From positions 1-7,378 of the forward strand of contig CAOKHR010000117.1 in assembly GCA_948468325.1 (NCBI GenBank): a stretch of 7,378 nucleotides of DNA, read 5' to 3'. The position numbers and the translations under genes were made by a program. The stretch comes from an uncultured Lachnospiraceae bacterium. GTDB lineage: Bacteria; Bacillota; Clostridia; Lachnospirales; Lachnospiraceae. This document shows positions 5,632-7,378 of this stretch, in pieces (position 1 is the stretch's first letter; every line of letters starts with the position of its first letter). A model generated the notes under the pieces. The model was not told where the DNA came from. It did no database searches and worked only from the letters and a program-made list of their open reading frames with translations.

Positions 5632-6336
5632 ATGAGCAAAAAAGAACTTGCAAAAAGGTATACCCAAAGGGCATCCCAAGATGACAAACTCCTGCGGAGT
5701 TGTCACAAAAGGTATACTCTATTTATTATCAGTCTGTTCTTTTCCGCATTTGGCGTTGCAGTGACAAAACACGGCGAACTTGGCGTATCCCCGATTTCGT
5801 CTGTTGCGAATGTGCTTAGTTTAAAGTTTAATTTCCTTTCTTTGGGTATGTGGCTGATTATCTGGAACTGCGTTTTGATTCTTGGTCAGATTCTGATTTT
5901 GAAAAAGGACTTTCAGCTAATACAGCTTCTGCAGATTCCGCTGTCGTTTCTTTTTGGATATTTTACGGATTTTGGGATGTGGTGTGTGTCTTTTTTTCCG
6001 GCGGATGTTTATGCCATACGTTTGATTTACGTGCTGTGCGGAGTTGTAATTCTGGGATTCGGCATATCTTTGTCTGTAATTGCAAATGTAATTATGAATT
6101 CTGGAGAGGCTTTTGTGAAAGCTGTTTCAGATAAAATAAATAAAAATTTTGGCAATGTGAAGATCGGATTTGATGTGATTTGCGTTGTTGTATCTGTTTT
6201 GCTGTCGCTTTTATTTTTTGACGGAAAAATTGTGGGAACAAGAGAGGGGACTGTAATTAGTGCGCTGCTTACAGGGGTTGTGGTGAAATTTTTCTGCAAG
6301 ACTTTGAAAAACGGGGTGGAGAAAATGGTAGGATGA
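5632..6336 (+). CDS. YczE/DUF6198-like integral membrane protein with N-terminal insertion
   Basis: A 234-residue multi-pass membrane protein. Hydrophobic segments lie at about residues 29-46, 70-90, 97-117, 129-153, 178-196 and 205-222. The stretch FFSAFGVAVTKHGELGVSPISSVANVLS (36-63), then SLGMWLIIWN, is the signature I associate with the uncharacterised YczE-type family (COG2364, DUF6198); no biochemical function is established. The ATG at 5632 has GAGGTG (5619-5624) upstream. Oddity: KRYT occurs twice (8-11 and 26-29), and the 18 residues from 12 to 29 come from a 54-bp insertion containing a hairpin. Family members as I recall them run directly from KRY into the first membrane segment. 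Codon choice is T/G-rich compared with the cysK-metY operon. It is divergent from cysK and convergent with the Rrf2 gene; no functional link is proven. Confidence 0.85.
   Translation: MSKKELAKRYTQRASQDDKLLRSCHKRYTLFIISLFFSAFGVAVTKHGELGVSPISSVANVLSLKFNFLSLGMWLIIWNCVLILGQILILKKDFQLIQLLQIPLSFLFGYFTDFGMWCVSFFPADVYAIRLIYVLCGVVILGFGISLSVIANVIMNSGEAFVKAVSDKINKNFGNVKIGFDVICVVVSVLLSLLFFDGKIVGTREGTVISALLTGVVVKFFCKTLKNGVEKMVG
5653..5717 (+). repeat. 54-bp in-frame hairpin insertion flanked by 11-bp direct repeats
   Basis: The 11-base sequence AAAAGGTATAC occurs at 5653-5663 and again at 5707-5717, exactly 54 bases (18 codons) apart. Between them, 5682-5705 forms a strong stem: TGACAA with TTGTCA, then CTCC with GGAG, with one bulged A and the loop TGC. 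The reading frame is preserved. Removing one repeat plus the intervening DNA would restore a continuous AKRYTLFIISLFF start. It resembles palindromic elements inserted in genes, such as the Rickettsia palindromic elements, in type only; no homology is claimed. Confidence 0.7.
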
Positions 6337-6384
6337 TTTGTTGAGGCAGCGGGTCTGGGCAGTTTGAAGAGGCGTACAGATGGC

Positions 6385-6428
6385 GGGAATGAATTTTCAA
6401 ACACGCTCTAAATTATATATTCATTCCC
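6385..6428. repeat. 10-bp perfect inverted repeat at the end of the Rrf2 gene
   Basis: GGGAATGAAT (6385-6394) and ATTCATTCCC (6419-6428) pair perfectly across a 24-base loop. The right arm lies inside the last codons of the Rrf2 gene and the left arm lies beyond its stop. No T-run follows in either direction, so it is not a standard terminator, though it sits where two convergent transcripts meet. The 71-base gap 6337-6407 shows no gene. Confidence 0.5.
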
Positions 6429-6842
6429 TTGTTCTTCCTGCCAGTTTACCAGATCGGCCAGAGTGTATTTGTCCAGTACTCCCTGAATTGCTTCGTCCAG
6501 TTCTTTCCAAATTCGGATTGTTACGCATTCACTCTGCCGCTCACAGTCTACGGCATCGTTTTCCAGACAGGCCACGGGAGCCATGTTTCCTTCTACCTGA
6601 CGTAAAATCATTCCTACTGTGTACTCGGCAGGCTTCTTAGCCAACCGGTATCCTCCCTGCGGACCACGGATACTTTTTACATAACCGGCCCGTACGAGAA
6701 GGGATATGATCTGTTCTAAATATTTCACGGATATGGACTGCCGCATGGCTGTATCTTTCAGCCGCACCGGTTCCACAGTATCATTCATAGCAATATCCAG
6801 CATAAGACGCAGGGCATAACGTCCTTTTGTTGAAATCTTCAT
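6408..6842 (-). CDS. Rrf2 family transcriptional regulator (CymR/IscR-like)
   Basis: A 144-residue winged-helix regulator of normal family length. The N-terminus MKISTKGRYALRLMLDIA, the helix-turn-helix region VRLKDTAMRQSISVKYLEQIISLLVRAGYV (26-55) and the wing SIRGPQGGYRL (57-67) are classic Rrf2. Cysteines C92, C100 and C106 lie where IscR-type proteins bind an Fe-S cluster, but with C-X7-C-X5-C spacing. As I recall it, Bacillus CymR lacks these cysteines, although the tail here (TLADLVNWQEEQGNEYII) is CymR-like. The start at 6842 has a GGAGGA site (6849-6854). It has its own promoter (6886-6914). Likely targets are sulfur or Fe-S genes, with cysK-metY the obvious local candidates. Whether it senses O-acetylserine through CysK or an Fe-S cluster cannot be told from sequence. 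Confidence 0.92.
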   Translation of the reverse strand: MKISTKGRYALRLMLDIAMNDTVEPVRLKDTAMRQSISVKYLEQIISLLVRAGYVKSIRGPQGGYRLAKKPAEYTVGMILRQVEGNMAPVACLENDAVDCERQSECVTIRIWKELDEAIQGVLDKYTLADLVNWQEEQGNEYII

Positions 6843-6885
6843 TTTCTTCCTCCAGTTATTCCTATCATCAGCTTTTTATGATTAT

Positions 6886-6914
6886 ATTTTATCCCTGTTA
6901 GCCTAGTGTGTCAA
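6886..6914 (-). promoter_or_regulatory. Promoter of the Rrf2 regulator gene
   Basis: Read on the minus strand: -35 TTGACA (6914-6909), 17-base spacer, -10 TAAAAT (6891-6886). A TATAAT sits 5 bases further on, at a non-optimal spacing. The promoter lies in the 91-base gap after the upstream DUF4139 gene. No terminator hairpin is visible in that gap, so read-through from upstream is possible. Confidence 0.75.
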
Positions 6915-6933
6915 TAGGAAATGGATGCGTCAG

Positions 6934-7378
6934 CTATTTATAAATCACACAATACCTTAATATGAGATCTGTAGTACTTTTTGCCTTGACATTAACACTC
7001 CACGTTACTTCTCCGGTTTCTTCGTTATAGGTACCTCCGCTCAATTCTTCCTGAAGAACTGTAATTCTGCTGTCGTCGGAAATCGGAATCTGATCCGCTG
7101 CCTGAATTATCACATCCTGAGATTTGCGGTTTTGTAAAGTAATGCGGAATTCATATACGTCTTTTTTCGTTTTTTCCCGTTTATTCACATGATGCTGATT
7201 CTGCGTTTGTTTTCGTGCAGCATACAGTTCGTCGTCTTTTCCAAGATTCAACCGATACCGATGCGCTGCTTCTTTTGCATCCAGCATACAACTGCCGACC
7301 ATAATATCCCGGACATACAAATCTGCATGACATGCCAGAATCTGATCCACATCTGTTTCTTCAAATTTTGCAGTCAGA
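6934..7378 (-). CDS. DUF4139 domain protein (MuiA-type), C-terminal part
   Basis: The frame is open from the window edge (first full codon at 7377) to TAG at 6936-6934, giving 147 codons. A GTG at 7350 could be mistaken for a start, but the frame continues upstream in conserved-looking sequence (LTAKFEETD), so this is a 5'-truncated gene. The C-terminal half follows the DUF4139 pattern of an immunoglobulin-like beta fold: YEFRITLQNRK, then VIIQAADQIPISDDSRITVLQEE, NEETGEVTWSV and a final LILRYCVIYK. Before it, an LNLGKDDELYAARKQ segment is also typical. Family members are usually 450-600 residues, with an N-terminal DUF4140 region and coiled coil; some are annotated as mucoidy inhibitor A, though the function is not well established. 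Stop to Rrf2 start is 91 bases. Confidence 0.82.
   Translation of the reverse strand, partial: LTAKFEETDVDQILACHADLYVRDIMVGSCMLDAKEAAHRYRLNLGKDDELYAARKQTQNQHHVNKREKTKKDVYEFRITLQNRKSQDVIIQAADQIPISDDSRITVLQEELSGGTYNEETGEVTWSVNVKAKSTTDLILRYCVIYK

Noticed and set aside
5405..5674. An 89-codon minus-strand frame in the cysK / YczE-like gap
   Set aside because: It covers two promoters, repeat copy 2 and the start of the plus-strand gene; low-complexity composition and no clear ribosome binding site.
6027..6404. A 125-codon minus-strand frame opposite the YczE-like gene
   Set aside because: Composition rich in T, S, P and F is what the reverse strand of a membrane protein gene gives; no ribosome binding site.
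6902..6918. CCTA-N9-TAGG over the -35 box of the Rrf2 promoter as an operator
   Set aside because: Arms of only 4 bp and no match to the candidate cysK operator; too weak to call.
7348..7350. GTG as start of the DUF4139 gene
   Set aside because: The frame stays open to the window edge and a 138-residue protein would be far too short for the family.

Overview
The window looks like a chromosomal piece of a low-to-mid GC anaerobic Firmicute, most likely a member of class Clostridia and plausibly Lachnospiraceae. The evidence is strong AGGAGG-type ribosome binding sites, textbook TTGACA-17-TATAAT-type promoters, a tRNA-Gly without encoded CCA, a YtrA-type GntR/ABC cassette, a MetY/CysK sulfur pair, an Rrf2 regulator, and gene families common in gut Clostridia. 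The genus cannot be settled from the sequence alone. No phage, transposase, CRISPR array or rRNA is visible.

Layout. (1) 1-417, minus: 5' part of an unrecognised protein gene with its own promoter (547-575) and a 23-bp palindrome lying on the expected transcription start (516-538). (2) About 500 bp without genes (418-914), holding that promoter and two hairpin-bearing repeat pieces. (3) tRNA-Gly(TCC) at 982-1052 with promoter and terminator. (4) 1216-3037, plus: a three-gene operon of YtrA-like GntR repressor, ABC ATPase and ABC-2 type permease, joined by ATGA overlaps. Its promoter carries a 23-bp palindrome with the same TGTA-N13-TACA layout as the one at 516-538. (5) A strong terminator hairpin between two convergent operons. 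(6) 5358-3090, minus: cysK then metY, the two sulfide-fixing PLP enzymes that make cysteine and homocysteine. (7) 5632-6336, plus: a YczE/DUF6198-like membrane protein, divergent from cysK. (8) 6842-6408, minus: an Rrf2 (CymR/IscR-like) regulator. (9) 7378-6934, minus: the C-terminal end of a DUF4139 (MuiA-type) protein.

How the parts may work together. The GntR repressor probably senses envelope stress or a drug-like signal and controls its own ABC exporter. The shared operator layout suggests it may also control the gene at 1-417. The Rrf2 regulator is a natural candidate to control cysK-metY, because CymR does so in Bacillus; a TACTA-N6-TAGTA inverted repeat just downstream of the cysK promoter is a candidate site.

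The most unusual sequence features are not whole genes. One is a roughly 53-bp hairpin repeat present in opposite orientation at 709-761 and 5509-5561, with a partial relative at 836-874. Another is a 54-bp in-frame insertion with a strong hairpin, flanked by 11-bp direct repeats, inside the start of the YczE-like gene; it adds 18 residues and duplicates the KRYT motif. The third is the pair of matching 23-bp palindromes. I see no convincing new multi-gene system. The palindromic elements and the two-site regulon are the best leads.
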